Shown one piece after another: positions 49,112-62,434 of a stretch of DNA of 64,000 bases (position 1 is its first letter; each line of letters starts with the position of its first letter). The notes below the pieces were generated by a model. It saw only the letters and a list, made by a program, of their open reading frames with translations. It did no database searches and was not told the origin of the DNA. Both the position numbers and the translations under genes were made by a program. Origin of the DNA: Hevea brasiliensis (Eukaryota > Streptophyta > Magnoliopsida > Malpighiales > Euphorbiaceae); NCBI RefSeq assembly GCF_030052815.1, contig NC_079501.1, forward strand, positions 97,728,190-97,792,189, in the 5' to 3' direction.

Positions 49112-52100
49112 TGTGACACCCCTTACCCGTCTACAGTGTGGCCGAGCAAGATATGCCACATTGTGTGCCGGAGCACCAAATCACATTTCAATTCAATTTA
49201 CCCTTTTTACTTATTTATTTACAATTTTTAATTAATCTAAAATTTTCCATAAATTTTATAGAAAATCCAGCAGAGTGCCGATTGTAAATTAGAAAAACAG
49301 TTCTTCTGAATATGTTAAAAACACTTCCAATAAAATCATCACATCATTCTCAGTCAACCACCAATATATTCTCAACAATTTCTCAATTGACTTTAGTATC
49401 TTAAAATTTAATTCAATTCATATTACAGTCAACTCAATGAGAAATGCTTACATTTATTACTGAACATAGTTCATAGATAATTACATCAAAAGCATTATTA
49501 CATGAATTTATAATATACATTACAGAAGTGTACAAAATACAAAATATCAAAATATCAAAAGTGGCCTAATGTTCTACCAAATGCACTACAATATGAGGTG
49601 ACTCTGGACTCCCGGCGCAGATCTAAAGGCTCACCCTGTATGAGGCCTGCTAGACTCCCCAGCTATGTCTCCAGTACCTGCGCATGGCAAAAGCGACGCG
49701 CTAAGCAATTCTGCTTAGTGGTGATAATATAAAATAAAATAACTAAAATAAAGTAAATATGCAGAATGTATGTTTACATTTTTTATAGACTAAATTTATG
49801 ATATTTATTACAGTATTATTCGATTAAAATTTGGTAAAATTTATTATCATTGCCCGAGTAACCCATACTAGTCGACTGGACTGGATAAACGGGTAAACTG
49901 GCACTGGGTACTAAGTACCTCGGACCATCACACCATCGGTCACATTGTGTCTCCCGGTGTGCAACAGAACAGCTAATAAACTGTAATAATTGTCAGGGAT
50001 GAAACCCAAGTATAATATCTCAATCAATATAGCCAAAGGCTATTTTATCACAAAATGGCACGTGAGGCCATAAAACTCAGAATGGCATGAAGCCATATGC
50101 TATATTGCTAACAGAACCCTATTGGCATGCCAACCTATTCAAACCAATCTTACTAGGTATATTAGGGCATATTACACTTTTAAGTTTCACAATTCTTGAA
50201 ATTCAAGTTTTGGTGTTACTATTCAATTCATTAGTCAACAAAATGTTGAATTTTACATGGACAATAGGTACCTTGGTTTTAATACTCCCAACATACCATA
50301 TTTTGCATTCTAAAATTGTTGGTATTGGTTGCCAATATCATTTCTAAGCTTAATGTTAATTGTTCAAAATTTTCAGTTTTCAAGCTTTGTGTTTATTGTT
50401 CCATTAGTTATTCTTGCAGTGGGAATTTGGCAAAATAATCAACATGAAAGTTGTTCCTTATTTTGTTTTGTTATATTTTCTTTTTCGAATCACTCCATTT
50501 GGAGTTTTGTAACTCAAGTTATGGCCCATAAACCACAACTGGCCGGATTATAATTTTTCCAGAATTTCTGGATTGACCAAATCTACAGTATTTTGAGCAG
50601 TGAATGCAGGTCACTTTTTTAATATGTTATGTTCATAATTTAGGTTAGGTTTTTTCATAAAAGTTGTAGGTCTATATCTCAGCTTGTTTCTGGTAAAATT
50701 TCAGGTCAATTGGACCTTTTTACACTGAGTTATGACCAAATAACTGAATACTGTTCATTTGATCATTTTGCCTAGGCAGAATGCAGGTCACCCGAATTAG
50801 GGCAATCATTAGGTCAACTTGGTTTGATTTTCTGGGCATGGTTTCTTCACCAAAGTTGTGCCATTATGTGTCTAGTTTCATGTTCAATTGGCCTTTCACC
50901 AATTGAACCTCTACAACTCCAGTTATTGCTGCCCAAACCTGTTGGACTCATGCTCAGTCCTGCAAGTCACTAAGGGCAGCCACACCAAACTCAATTCCCA
51001 CTACAGAACCCACTTCATTTTTTATTCAAACAAAACCAAATGGTCACTAATTGACCATTAAAACCTACTTTCATCATCACATGATCAAGGTCTCATTTTC
51101 ACCCCAAACCCTAACTCAACTATCTCAAACCATGCATTATAACTTGCACTTCATTACTCCACTTAAGAGATTAATACCAAGGGCAGCCATACTACCATTT
51201 TAGTTCTATGAAAATCATCAAAATCTTACCACAACCAAGGCTACCAAAAATACGGGATGGGCATACACATAGTATTTATTAAATTTCTTTGTAATTTTGC
51301 ACTCAATCATACTCCTTAAACATGAATTTAAAGAGAAAATTAAGTTTAAGTCACTAAACTCTAATGGAGTGAAATTCCAACTTGCTAAGGTTCTTCTTTT
51401 TCTTTTCTTTTTGCTCCCAAAAAACTATGGAAATCAAGCTTTAAAAAGCTTGATAATGGTGGCCATGGAGGGAGAGTGAAACGGCAAGGAAGAAGATAAG
51501 AGGCTTTTGATTTTTTTTTCTTTTGTTTTTTGCCCATTAAGTCTTTTTAAACATATTAGTGCCAGGTGTCAACATGTGATTGGGTGGGAGAATAGTAATG
51601 ACATCATAATGATGTCATAATCCTCTTTTTTTCTCATTTTCTATCCTTTTCTTGTTTATTTAATTTCAATTAAATTTTTAACAATATTTATTCACATTTT
51701 ATGTCATATAAATTATTTATATAAATGGACAAGTTGGTCAAAAATCATCTCTGAAGACGAAATGACCAAAATGCCCTCTGTTTGGCTTAACGAGCCAAGA
51801 TTGTGTGTACCGATAGAAAAATTTTTCTAAGCATTTTCTTGGCATTCTAATGCCATAAGAACCTCAATGACCCTTCTTTGGAGTCCCAAAAATTATTTAT
51901 AATTTTTCCCTCGGGTCTAGAGTTATTAACGGCCTTCACCGTCACTTCCCCTTCGGGTTACTCATCACTGGGGTTTCGGCTCGTTTAACCTTAATGTATT
52001 TGGTTTCTAAAAATTTTTCCTTGATTTTTATGAGCATTATTTAGTTTCTTTATAACTCCCCACTTTAGTCTAATTATAATTTCAAACATTCTAACTGCCC

Positions 52101-52161
52101 GGACCGACATTGGTCACCGGAACAGTAGACTGTACGGATTAGCTAAAGTGAGGATGTTACA
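49112..52161 (-). mobile_element. Solo LTR B3 inside the 3' LTR of C
   Basis: 3050 bp, TGTGACACCCC ... GGATGTTACA, flanked by CAATA at 49107-49111 and 52162-52166. The uninterrupted host 'gcacaataagctttaa' at 40624-40640 is the empty site. No PBS, PPT or domain inside; the short frames (50087-50553, 51297-51479) are not genes. Confidence 0.9.
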
Positions 52162-54664
52162 CAATAAGCTTTAATTTATTGTTTTCTAATTAAAAACTTA
52201 TTTAGCTATGCATTGTGAATTAATTGTACTAATTATGGGTTTCGAGAAATGCTGTGTTGCCATTTTATGAATGGAAATTTGAATTGGAAATTGATTTGTG
52301 TTTTGCATGAAATGTTTGAATAATTTGATTTAAATTGATTTCGGATTCACACTTAGCATGACAGTATCATTATATTCCTCCTCCGTTTACGGGGTTGAGA
52401 TCGACTATATTTCTCCCTCTCTTGCTTGCCAGTTGAGGTCGAGATCGGATGAGTACTCATATAGCTAGCTAGCCACCTCCCTCATTGATTTCGATTAGTG
52501 GGGTTGAGATTGCTTTATTACACCCTCATGTAACACCGGATGAGTACTCATGTAACACCCTCACTTTAGCTAGTCCGTGCATTCTACTGTTCCGATGATT
52601 AATATCAGTCCGGACAGTCGGAATGTCTGAATCAATATTTAAACTACATTGAAGAGTCATAAATAATTGAAATAATGGTAAGAAAAATTTAAGAAAAATT
52701 TTAGCAATGAAATACAAAAAAGTTAAATGAGCCGATACCCCAGTGATGGGTGACCCTAATGGGAAGTTGCTGTCTTCACAGCTAGTAGCCCTAAACTCGA
52801 GGGAAACCCTATGAAATAATTTCTATGATGCTAGAGAAGAGTTACGGCGCCCTAGGTAGCATTAGAATGCCAAGAAAAGGTTATGAGAACTTTTAAGATC
52901 GGTACAGACAGTTTTGGCTCCTTAAGCCAAACGGATGGCATTTTGATCATTTCGCCTTCAGAGACGATTTTTGACCAACTTGTCCATTCAAGTAAGTGAG
53001 AATTATGTCCAAAAATGTGAACTTGGACTTGAAAGAAAAGCAATAGAAGTTTTGGGGTAGAAAATAGGATTTTTGAAAAGTTGGGGGACCAAAATGAAAT
53101 TTGAATAAAAAAAAGTGGACAGCAGCTGCACATCCACGTGAGCTGGTTTCTCCAGTAGTTTCTATAAACAAATAAATATATAAAACAGAAGAAGATGACA
53201 GTAGAATCGGGAAAGAGGAGAGGAGGAAAAAGAAAGGAAAAGAAAGAAAGAAAGAAAGGAAGAAGGAGAAGAAGAGAAGGGAAGAGGGAGTTGGTGCTAG
53301 ATTTTTCTGAGTTTGTTTAGCAAGAAAGAACACTAACAAGGGGAAAAGAAGGATTTTGGTCTAAGATACATGAATTAAAAAGAGAAAATGGAAAAGGAAG
53401 TAAATAGTAGCAGAAATAGGGATTCAGCAGGGGCAGCATGTTTCTCTTCTGTCCAGGTGAGTTTGGCTCAACTTTTATCCTTGATTTTTGGATATGTTTG
53501 AGTTACGTATGTGTAGAGGTTATGGTTAAAATTTGGTGATTGTTCAACGGTTGGATTTGGAGAAATATATTGTTGAACACAGACTGTCTGCAAGTTGAAT
53601 TCTGAATTTTGGCTATTGAAATTTGAGAAAAATAAATGGTTAGGATGCTTAGAAAATTATGAAATTTGGTACAGATGATCTTTAAGATGTTGAGACTATT
53701 GTGTGAAAATTTGGTGAATTTTATACATGTTGTTTATGAGATATAAATTAATTTGTAAGAGTTATTTGATTAAGAATTATTTATGAAAAATTCAGAATTT
53801 GAAGTGTTGGATAAATATGTTGATATCTCATGATGTAGTGATAATTTTAGGCTAAAATTTTTACTGATGTTGTACATGGATGTCTTGAATATATAGTTAA
53901 AATTTAGAATTTATCTGACTATTGGATCATTATATATAAATATGAATGTACAAACTGCTAGATTGGGTATTAATGGTTGGGTTAAATTGAACAAGTGATT
54001 TTGATGGAACTAAGATTATTTTGAGATAGGATATGAAGTTGTTGAATTATTATGTGATTGTGGAATATTTTTTTGAGAAATATATATGTGGATTTTAGTT
54101 GGATTTTGGGTGTATGAGTATATTTTAATGATTAAGGAAACTATGGAATTGAGTATTATTTTTGATATTATAATTTATAGAGCTATAAGTTGGATAATTG
54201 AAAATATTGATATGATTAATGGCTTATGGATTTGAGATTTATGACCGGGAGTTTAGTCTAATTTAAGGGAAAATGCTGTTGAATTTTTATTGGATATTTA
54301 ATTTGAGAAAGTGAAGTTATAATTGATTATGATTATTATGATTCTAGGAGAAATCTTGAAGATTAATAAGCTCAAGTTTGGTTTCAAAAAGGTTAGTGCT
54401 AATTTTACCTTTCTCCTTCTTCTAACTTTGAAATCTAGTAGAATTATAAGGAAATTACTTGAAAAACTAAAGAAAATGTCCATGAAGAAATAACATTAAA
54501 ATTTTGGCCAGCCTTGGTATGTGGCTAGTTTGATGTGTTTGAAGAGTTTATTTATGTTTATGAATGATGAAGGATGCTTATATATGCATTAGAAGGGAAG
54601 ATTGAATGAGTTGCATGAATTAGGGGAGAAGGTGAGTTAGGGTTTGGGGCAAAATTAGGGTTTT

Positions 54665-57600
54665 TGTCACGACCAAACCTATAGGCCGGACCGACACTAG
54701 GACCTAAGCCGGCATAAAGCCCCTGAGGCTTATAATAAACCTTACTGTTCTCGAACCCACGACCAGGCCCACAATTTAGGCCCAATATGTATATAAAATA
54801 ATTTATATTAAACTGTTATAATTTTATTTCGAGCCAACTTAGCCCAGTAATTATCAGAAACTAAAATTAGGGGAGTCCAGCTCAACCTTGTTACATCATT
54901 TACAAACTATTTAAAATACCAATTTTAAGTACAATTTCTATAGCTACCTAAAGCTAATGTACCCTGTGGAATGAAATGCAATATCATCATAATTTTTATA
55001 CAATTCACATCATAACAGCAAAAAGGCAAATGTGGAGAACTCACACACCCAACACTGTCAAGCAATACATATATGAAGCTGATCTCCTATATAGCCCTCT
55101 TAATCCAACCTCTGCCAGCGAATGTCTCTCAAGCCAGACTTTCTCTTAATAAACCAAATGCAGGGTCCCAACGAGTGTCTCTCAAGCTGTGTCTATCCCA
55201 AAGGACCGAGTCCCAGCGAGCGTCTCTCAAGCCGTGTCTACCCGTCTTGTCCATATCCAATACCATACCACACGCACACCACGCACACACACTGCTCCAA
55301 ATTACCACAAACAACACCCATGGCACTTCAACAATTGAGAATGCAATACAAAATGCGCCTAGTGTTTAACTACATAGATACATATTTATAAGCGATGCAT
55401 GGGCATGCTTGAACATATAATAATATCGAAATTATAATTAAAATTAATATTTTACTCACAGTACACCGAGGACTATTGTGGCTGCTGAATGGAGAAAAAT
55501 AGCTGACCTCGATCACCTAATAATTATATTATAAATTTATTAGTACTAAGTCAACATAAAACTCTAAAGAGACAACAGACAACCTAATTTATGTCGAAAA
55601 TTTGGCAGAATTTTCCCTATACCTAGGACCTACCCAACTTGCAAAAGGCTTTAAAATACACTTCTATATCTGCCAATCACACAATCACAACTCAATCACA
55701 TCACAAGGCCCCTCCTAGGCCCATCCAACAATCAACAATCACAATGTAAAAAATTACAGTTTAGTCCTTATAATTAACCCCTTTTGCAAAAACTACCCAT
55801 ATGAGCTCTAAAAATTTTAAAACTTTGCTTCGCGGTCCTTAGCAATATTACTAAGCTAATGCAAAAGGAATTATAATTTTCTGATCATCTACGAATATTT
55901 TATGAATTTTATTCTAAATCGATATTAGCCGAAAATGAGCAACTTGGAGTTCGAGTTTACCTATGTCAATTCTGACACCTGGAACACGTCCAAAACGTCT
56001 GAAAATGCTAGGATAGACTATAATATCGATCACGTTCTGAGACAGGCTACCGGGCAGTCGGATCTGGCTGAAAATGCAGTCCCAGCGCCGGTGAGCTATC
56101 CTCGGTCCGATTGCACCTAAATTAATTCCAAATTTTGTTAATAATTATCATAAAATTATTTTTAAATTTTTGGAAATCGAAAAGTACGAAAATCTCATCA
56201 AGCGATCTGGACTGTCCGATTATCTCCTTTTTCAAACGGTGTCCAATTGGAGTAGGACCGGTCTTATCTTGAAGATCTCGTCATCTTGAGTCCATCGGTG
56301 GCCTTGGATTTCCGATCCGATGGTCGGATCGCTGGAAAAGTGGCCGAAAAGCCACTACCATCGCTTTCTCTCTCCTCTTTCTCTCTATTCATTTCTTGCT
56401 GGAAACTCCACCATTCCGGGCATGGCTGGTTGGAAAATGTGGATGGGTTCATGGGGAGTTGGTGGCAGCTTGGATCGCCGGCGTTGGTGGCCGGAATAGG
56501 CTGAAAAACGGCCCGACTTCTCTCTCTCTCTCTCTCTCTCTTCTTTTTCCTCCCCTTTCTTCTCTCTCTTTCTCTTCCTCCCTGCCGCCTGCTACCGTGG
56601 CTGCCACCGCCTGATGTCGTCCTGAGGTGGGGGAGTGCCACCAGCGCTGGTGCTAGCCAGCCAGCTGGAAAACAAGAGGGAGAAGGTGAGGAGGAGGGGT
56701 GACGCGGGAGAGGAGGAAAAGGGGGGGGGGGGGAGCTGCTGCGTTTTTCAATTTTCTAGGTTTTTTTTTTTTTTTTTTTTTTTTTTAACTTCTAATTACA
56801 CTATTAGTCCCTCAACTGCTTAGAGGTTTACAATTAGGTCAAAAATTATTTTATTTAAAAATTAAAATTTTTTTTTGGGTTGTTACATTCTTCCCCCCTT
56901 AAGAAAAATTTGTCCTCGAATTTTCGAATAAACAATAGATAAGGAAAAGAAGATTATTAGAACAAGTGCAATCATTACTCCTCCAGCTATGCAGAGATTG
57001 GTAAAACATTTATTCTTCAAACTCTTCGTATATTATATATGACATTCTACTGCTCTCTGATTCTACTATAGTGTCCTATTTGTCATCATCTCTTTCTAGA
57101 GATGCTCTTATCTCTTGGCTATTCATTTACTATTTTTTTTTGACATCTCAAGTATTCACTATACCTCTCTGCACTCGACTTGATGTCTCATAACCGTAAT
57201 CAGTTTGGTGCTTACCTCTCTTCCATTGCATCCTAACATGTCTCTTAGTGATTTTGGTCCCCATTTTTCTATTCTAACAACCTCTGTTCCCCAATGACAT
57301 AACTTATGTTCCTTATTCCATGGTATCCTATGAGACATTTTCCTATAGCACCCATCATAGGCATTCCGTTCAAAATCTTTACTTGTCCTATGACCTTAAT
57401 AGTCAACATCTATGCATCTCCTTATTTTCATGATACTTTAAATTTCCAATCTATTTGTGTCATCATTAAGGTACTTAGACCAACCTTTGTCCATCTTAGG
57501 AAACTAGTCAGGTAGAATTCCATCCAAGGGCTAAGTGTACCATTTATCAACATTGGAAAGCAAACTGGGTCTCTTCTCTTATATGACAAAAGTGTTTATA

Positions 57601-57718
57601 TTTCCTGACAACTCAGTCCATGCAACTTTACACTATTAGTCCCTCAACTTCTTAGAGGTTTACAATTAGGTCAAAAATTATTTTACTTAAAATTTAAAAA
57701 TTTATTTTGGTTGTTACA
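54665..57718 (-). mobile_element. A5: truncated family A element inside B4
   Basis: 3054 bp bounded by TGTCACGACC and GGTTGTTACA with GTTTT on both sides (54660-54664, 57719-57723). Minus sense: nearly complete 3' LTR 54665-56887 (2223 bp), PPT 56888-56903, about 720 bp of interior similar to A2 next to its PPT, then only ~90 bp of 5' LTR (57630-57718) that match 56799-56887. The PBS side of the interior and the rest of the 5' LTR are missing. The 56286-56641 frames lie in GC-richer LTR sequence and are not convincing genes. Confidence 0.85.
56517..56541. repeat. (CT)n microsatellite in A5 LTR
   Basis: About 25 bases of alternating CT at the place that holds (CT)n in the A2 LTRs. Confidence 0.9.
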
Positions 57719-60700
57719 GTTTTGCTCATTTGATGGTGAATGGAAGTCCTAATGGTCAATTAGTGACCATTTGGCTGTGTTTGATGAGGAATTGAAGTGA
57801 ATTATGGCTTTGGATTTGAGGTTGGGTATGCTGCCTCATAGGACCTGCAGGGCTGGATATGAGTCCAGTAAGTTTGGCCAGCTGTAACTTGAGTGGTGTA
57901 GGTTCAATTGGTACAAGGCCAATTGGATATGAAATGAGACACATAATAGCACAACTTTGATGAAGAAACCTTGCCTAGAAAACAAACTTAGAATACCCTA
58001 AAAATTGACCAAATCCGGGTAACCAATTCTGGACCTGGTAAAAGTGACCAAATAAATAGTTTTTGTTCATTTAGCCATAAATCAGTGTAGAAATATCCAA
58101 TTGACCTGAATTTTATGTCAATGAAAAGATTAGACAATTTAGAACAACTTTCATGAAGAACACCAACTTAGATTTTGAACTTAACCCACCTGAATTGCCA
58201 GCCAAAGTCAGGGTACCAAAACTGTCAGAACTAATTCTGCCCAGAAATTAGCATAACTTGAGCTAAAAAACTCTAAATAGAGTGATTCAAAAAGGAAATT
58301 AAAAAAGACACATAAAGGAACAACTTTGATGAAGAAAAGTTTACCAAATTCTCACTGTAGCTTAGACTAATTGAACAGTAAACATATAACACAAAAACTG
58401 AATTTTTGAAAATAATTCTAGGAGGCTTTGAATTGCAATTGGCAATCAATGCCAATAAACCTAAAATCCAAAATGTGGTATAATTATGTATCAAATATTT
58501 GTATACATATTATGTATGAAAAAGTTAAGAATTTGAGTGAATAGTGATATGTGAATAGTAATCCCAAAGACATAAGAAATAATAAAAGAAATTAAAGAAG
58601 CCATTATGAGTACTAATATATTAATTAGTGAATTGAATAAATGAATCAAATGAATGTAAGCATGAGACACTAGTTCTCATTATTGCAGAAAGGAAAAATA
58701 CTTTGTGTACAATGGTATAGAAGGATAATTAATGTGAATTGCGATTATATGAATGATCAAATGAATGTATAAATTATAATGAAATAAAACATATGAACCC
58801 TTAATGGTACTAATGCGCCCATATAATGCCTAGACACGTGTGTCAAATTGAATAGATTGGTATGCCAATAGGATATTATTTTAGCAGTACTGCGTAAGGC
58901 TTTATGCTTGTATTCATGGCTTTATGCTTGTATTCATGACTTTATGCCCACACTCATGGCTTTTATGCCCGATTATATGTTATCATGGCTTTTAGCCATA
59001 CTGATATGTTATCATGGCTTTTTAACCATTCTGACTGCATACGTGGTTGACGTTCCGAATTTCACATCCCATGGTATGACGGCCCGAGGCACCACAGTGT
59101 CTAGTGCCAACGACCCGTTATCCAGTTTAGTCAGCCTGTCATAGGTTACTTGGACAGTGAAATTTATTGAAATAAGTTAAAAATATTAGAAATTAAATAA
59201 ATGAGTAAGAAAACCTAAAATAAATTAGATTAGTTATTTAACAAAAAGAATTGAAATGAACTGGACTGATGTTAAAAATTTATCTATTATGAAATGACTT
59301 TGAGAGCCTTAGTTATTATGAAATAATCAAAGATAACCTAGAAAATATTGAATTAAATGATACAAAAGATTAGTAATAGAATTATAATTTAAATAAATGT
59401 TACAATGAACTATATTTTATTTCCATCTGTATTTTGTATATTATTTTTTTTTGTTATATTATTGCACCACTAAGCAGAAATGCTTAGCGCGATGGATTTG
59501 TTTCCTCGCACAGGTACTGAAGATAAAGCCTAATGGATATTAGACTGAGATTTTAGAGTTCTGATCTGTAGAGTGTCAAAGATTGTCACCTCCTTAGCAA
59601 TGCATGTAGATAGGGCCCATATAAGTCATGTAATGTATTTTGTATATTATAAATATTTCGTATGTTATAATGTAAACTAAGAATTTGTAAGTAATATTTA
59701 TGTGATTAAATTAATAAATTAATTAGTTCATATTTAATTTGTATATCATGTAAATTGTGAATTTATTCAATTAGTTTGTACATTATGTAAATTAATAGAA
59801 ATATGAGAACTTTGTTATGTGAATGGAGCATGAATGATAATGTATAGAAACGAATGTGAAATTGAATTATATAGAGAATATTTGAACTGATCAGATGATT
59901 ATGATTAGTATGGATGAAATTTTTATTTGTAAAATATTGTTGAATTTTCAAGCAGGTGAATAGTAAAATATGCCAACTGGTAATAAAACAGGGGAAACTC
60001 CGTTGGTTTTTCCTTAAAAAAATAATTGATATTAAAATATAACGAGAATAAATTATTAAAAGAATAAAGTAAGATAAGATAGGGTGCTCCTGCACCGAGT
60101 GTGACATGTCTTGCTCAACTACACTGTAGACAGGTAAGGGGTGTCACATTAAATTTTTATTGTGCACCACTGAGTAAACAATACTCAGCGATAGATTTAT
60201 TTGCTGTCGCAGATAAGGAAAAAGAAAAAGTAGTAGAGTGAGCTGCTAAGTTGACAAGGACTCCACTGAAGCACGGGTATTTATTTATACCCTTGTAAAT
60301 TTGACTTGATGTAAATATTCTTTTTTTCATATGTATCTAAGTAGTTATAAGAGCACTTATATATTAAAGTTTGTAATAATATTATTTTTAAATTTTTTTT
60401 TTCTGTAAATTAAGACTTATGTGTGTAAATTAAATTCAATACAACGTTGATGAGTTTATTGAACTGTTTTTTTTTTTAAATGTTCTGGATTGTGAATTTT
60501 GACTTGAGATTTGGTTGAATTGTATTGATTTGAGAATATATTGGCGGTTGGGGTTGAGAAATAAAATTATTGCTAGTGTTTTCACAGGTTTTGAAGAACT
60601 GATTTTTTCCAAATATAGACGGCACTCTGCCGAAATTTTTATAAAATTTGCGGAAACTTTAAATTGATTGAAAATTTGATATGCAGTTTAACTTAAATTA

Positions 60701-61749
60701 AAAGTTTTTAATACCTGTCAAAATTGCTCACCACCTTTAAAAGGAAATAGAATTGCTTTAAAATCCATTGTAGTGTAGTTAATGGGTTATCAGTAGGCAA
60801 AGTTCGGTAATTCATTAAGTATACTACGGGATCATGTTATGTCTTACGGAGAGGTAAGGTGTAACATATCAAACCTACAAAGTAGTTCAAATAACACTTC
60901 TAATATCACAAGTCTCAAGCCCACATATTATCAATATCACATGGCCCCTCCTGGCCTTCCAAACCAAACCAAACTCTCGCAATCAGATAATTCAATTATA
61001 AGGCTTAAAACTTATATTTTCCAAAAATATCCAAACTAATTTTAAAAATTCTATAAACTCACCCCACGATCCTTAATAATATTATAAGGCTATTGCAAAA
61101 GAAATCACAATTTTCTAACTACTCACTATTATTTTATGAATTTTATTCAAAACCCGGTATTAGGCAAAATGAACAACTTGGATTTTGCGTTCGCCTATGT
61201 CAAATCTGACACCTGAAATGCATCTAGAACGTCTAAAATTGCTAGGATCAACTGTAATATTGACTATATTCTGGGGTGAGCCATCGGCTAAAAACTCGGT
61301 CCTAGCTAAAAACTCGATCCCGGGCACTAGTGAGCTATCATCAATCTGATCACACCTAAATGAAGCCCAAAAATTATCAATAATTATCATAAAATTATTT
61401 TTAATTTTTGAGAATTGAAAAAGCTCAAAAATCTCACCAAGTGATATGAACTATCTGATGATTGTCTTTTTCAATCAGTATCCAATCGGAGCGGGGTCAA
61501 CCCCATCTTGAAGGTTTCATCGCCTTGAGTCCAACGGTGGTATCGGATTTTTGATCCGACGATCGGATCGCCGAAAAGTGGATGGAAAGCATAAAAAATA
61601 CCCATTTTCTCTCTCCTTGTTGTGCGTGATTCTAGTAGTTGTCGGTGGTGAGGCTGGTCAAAAAATGAAGCTAGGCTCGTGGAGAGTTGGTTGGAGCTGG
61701 TGGAATCAATGGGCACTAATCGGAACAGCCAGATTTTGGCTAGGAAGTT

Positions 61750-61780
<31 letters not shown>

Positions 61781-61975
61781 CTCTCTCTATCTACCGCCTA
61801 TTGCCGTGTGCTGCTGCCAGTTGGTGGTCGACCTAGTGTGGGGGGGGACTTCACCAGAGTCTTATCGGCGCTATCGCTGGTTGGCCAGAATGGGAGACAA
61901 AGGAGAAAGATGGTAACGGAGAGAGTGAAACGGGCAGAGAGGGAAGCTGTTTCACGTTTTTTTTTTTTTTGTAAT

Positions 61976-61978
<3 letters not shown>

Positions 61979-62016
<38 letters not shown>
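61979..62016. repeat. (AT)n tract: LINE-free counterpart in the A2 5' LTR
   Basis: Single AT tract followed by 'tatggaaatgtcccatca', matching 'ctggaaatgccccatca' after the LINE at 32538. This LTR keeps the site without the LINE. Confidence 0.85.
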
Positions 62017-62019
<3 letters not shown>

Positions 62020-62434
62020 GGAAATGTCCCATCAATGTACTTTTACTTTTTTTATTATTATTATTACATATCACCAAATCCAATAAAACAAATAAATAAA
62101 TTTTAATTAAATTTCCTTAAAATGTAACAAATTAATAGTTTAAATACTACTACTAAATATTTAAATTATTTCATTTAACTAAATATAAATAAAAATCTTA
62201 GTATAAATAAAGGCATGATAATATTAATACTTTAATACTTAATATAATATTAAACTTTAAAGCTCATCAATTAAATTTAAAATTGAAACTTTAAAATAAT
62301 TTTACAAAATATGTTTAAAAAATAACATTAAAGATATATAAATGAAAGTATTACAAAAATTATAATTTAGTTAGATAATATTAAAATACTATATAAAAAT
62401 ATGAAATTTAGATTTAAAAATTCAGATTATTACT

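Larger units (their letters stand above)
52551..60148 (+). mobile_element. Family B LTR B4 inside the 3' LTR of C, itself split by A5
   Basis: Plus sense: starts TGTAACACCCTCAC at 52551 and ends GGGGTGTCACA at 60148. LTR pieces 52551-54664 and 57719-60148, about 4.5 kb together. About 53000-54400 is not obviously matched in B2 or B3, so this copy is longer or carries another unseen insertion. The host resumes at 60149 with 'ttaaatttttattgtgcacc'. No target-site duplication; the left junction (52519-52550) is scrambled. Confidence 0.75.
38374..60866 (+). mobile_element. C: Gypsy (chromodomain) retrotransposon, decayed, with nested insertions
   Basis: 5' LTR 38374-41890, PBS from 41899, gag-pol 42083-46735, PPT 46803-46842, 3' LTR 46843-60866 interrupted by B3 and B4. 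Without insertions the 3' LTR is about 3.37 kb against 3.52 kb for the 5' LTR; most of the difference is a ~240-bp loss at the B4 site. Domain order PR-RT-RH-IN and a chromodomain-like C-terminus place it with Tekay/Del chromoviruses. Flanks are TACCT (38369-38373) and TATCA (60867-60871), a degenerate duplication; host LTR sequence continues across it. Confidence 0.88.
46843..60866 (+). repeat. 3' LTR of C (split by B3 and B4)
   Basis: LTR pieces 46843-49111, 52167-52518 and 60149-60866. Closely similar to 38374-41890 throughout, including the (CT)n tract near 47570. About 240 bp matching 40924-41165 of the 5' LTR are missing at the B4 site. Confidence 0.88.
24105..62434 (-). mobile_element. 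A2: large Gypsy-like LTR element, host of the nested stack
   Basis: Sense is minus. 3' LTR 24105-32981 (split by B2 and an RTE LINE), PPT 32982-32997, interior 32998-37110, PBS 37111-37127, 5' LTR 37132-62434 (split by C). Without insertions the LTRs are about 2.8-3.0 kb and match each other over their length, for example 32640-32970 against 62090-62425. Flanks are TATCC (24100-24104) and CATCC (62435-62439), a duplication with one change, and repeat D continues across them. No gag-pol is present in the interior, so A2 is a LARD-like non-autonomous element or one with a replaced interior. Confidence 0.8.
37132..62434 (-). repeat. 5' LTR of A2 (split by element C)
   Basis: LTR pieces are 37132-38373 and 60867-62434. 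The plus-strand left end is 'tgtcatgaccagatctaatagg', and the right end '...cagattattact' corresponds to '...gattataaca' of the other LTR. Element C and its nested insertions fill 38374-60866. Confidence 0.75.

Noticed and set aside
56264..56823. GC-richer block with 60-125 codon frames as a host gene
   Set aside because: It lies within the family A LTR of A5 and matches 29600-30120 and 61450-61950; the Arg/Glu and Ser/Leu runs come from CT microsatellites.
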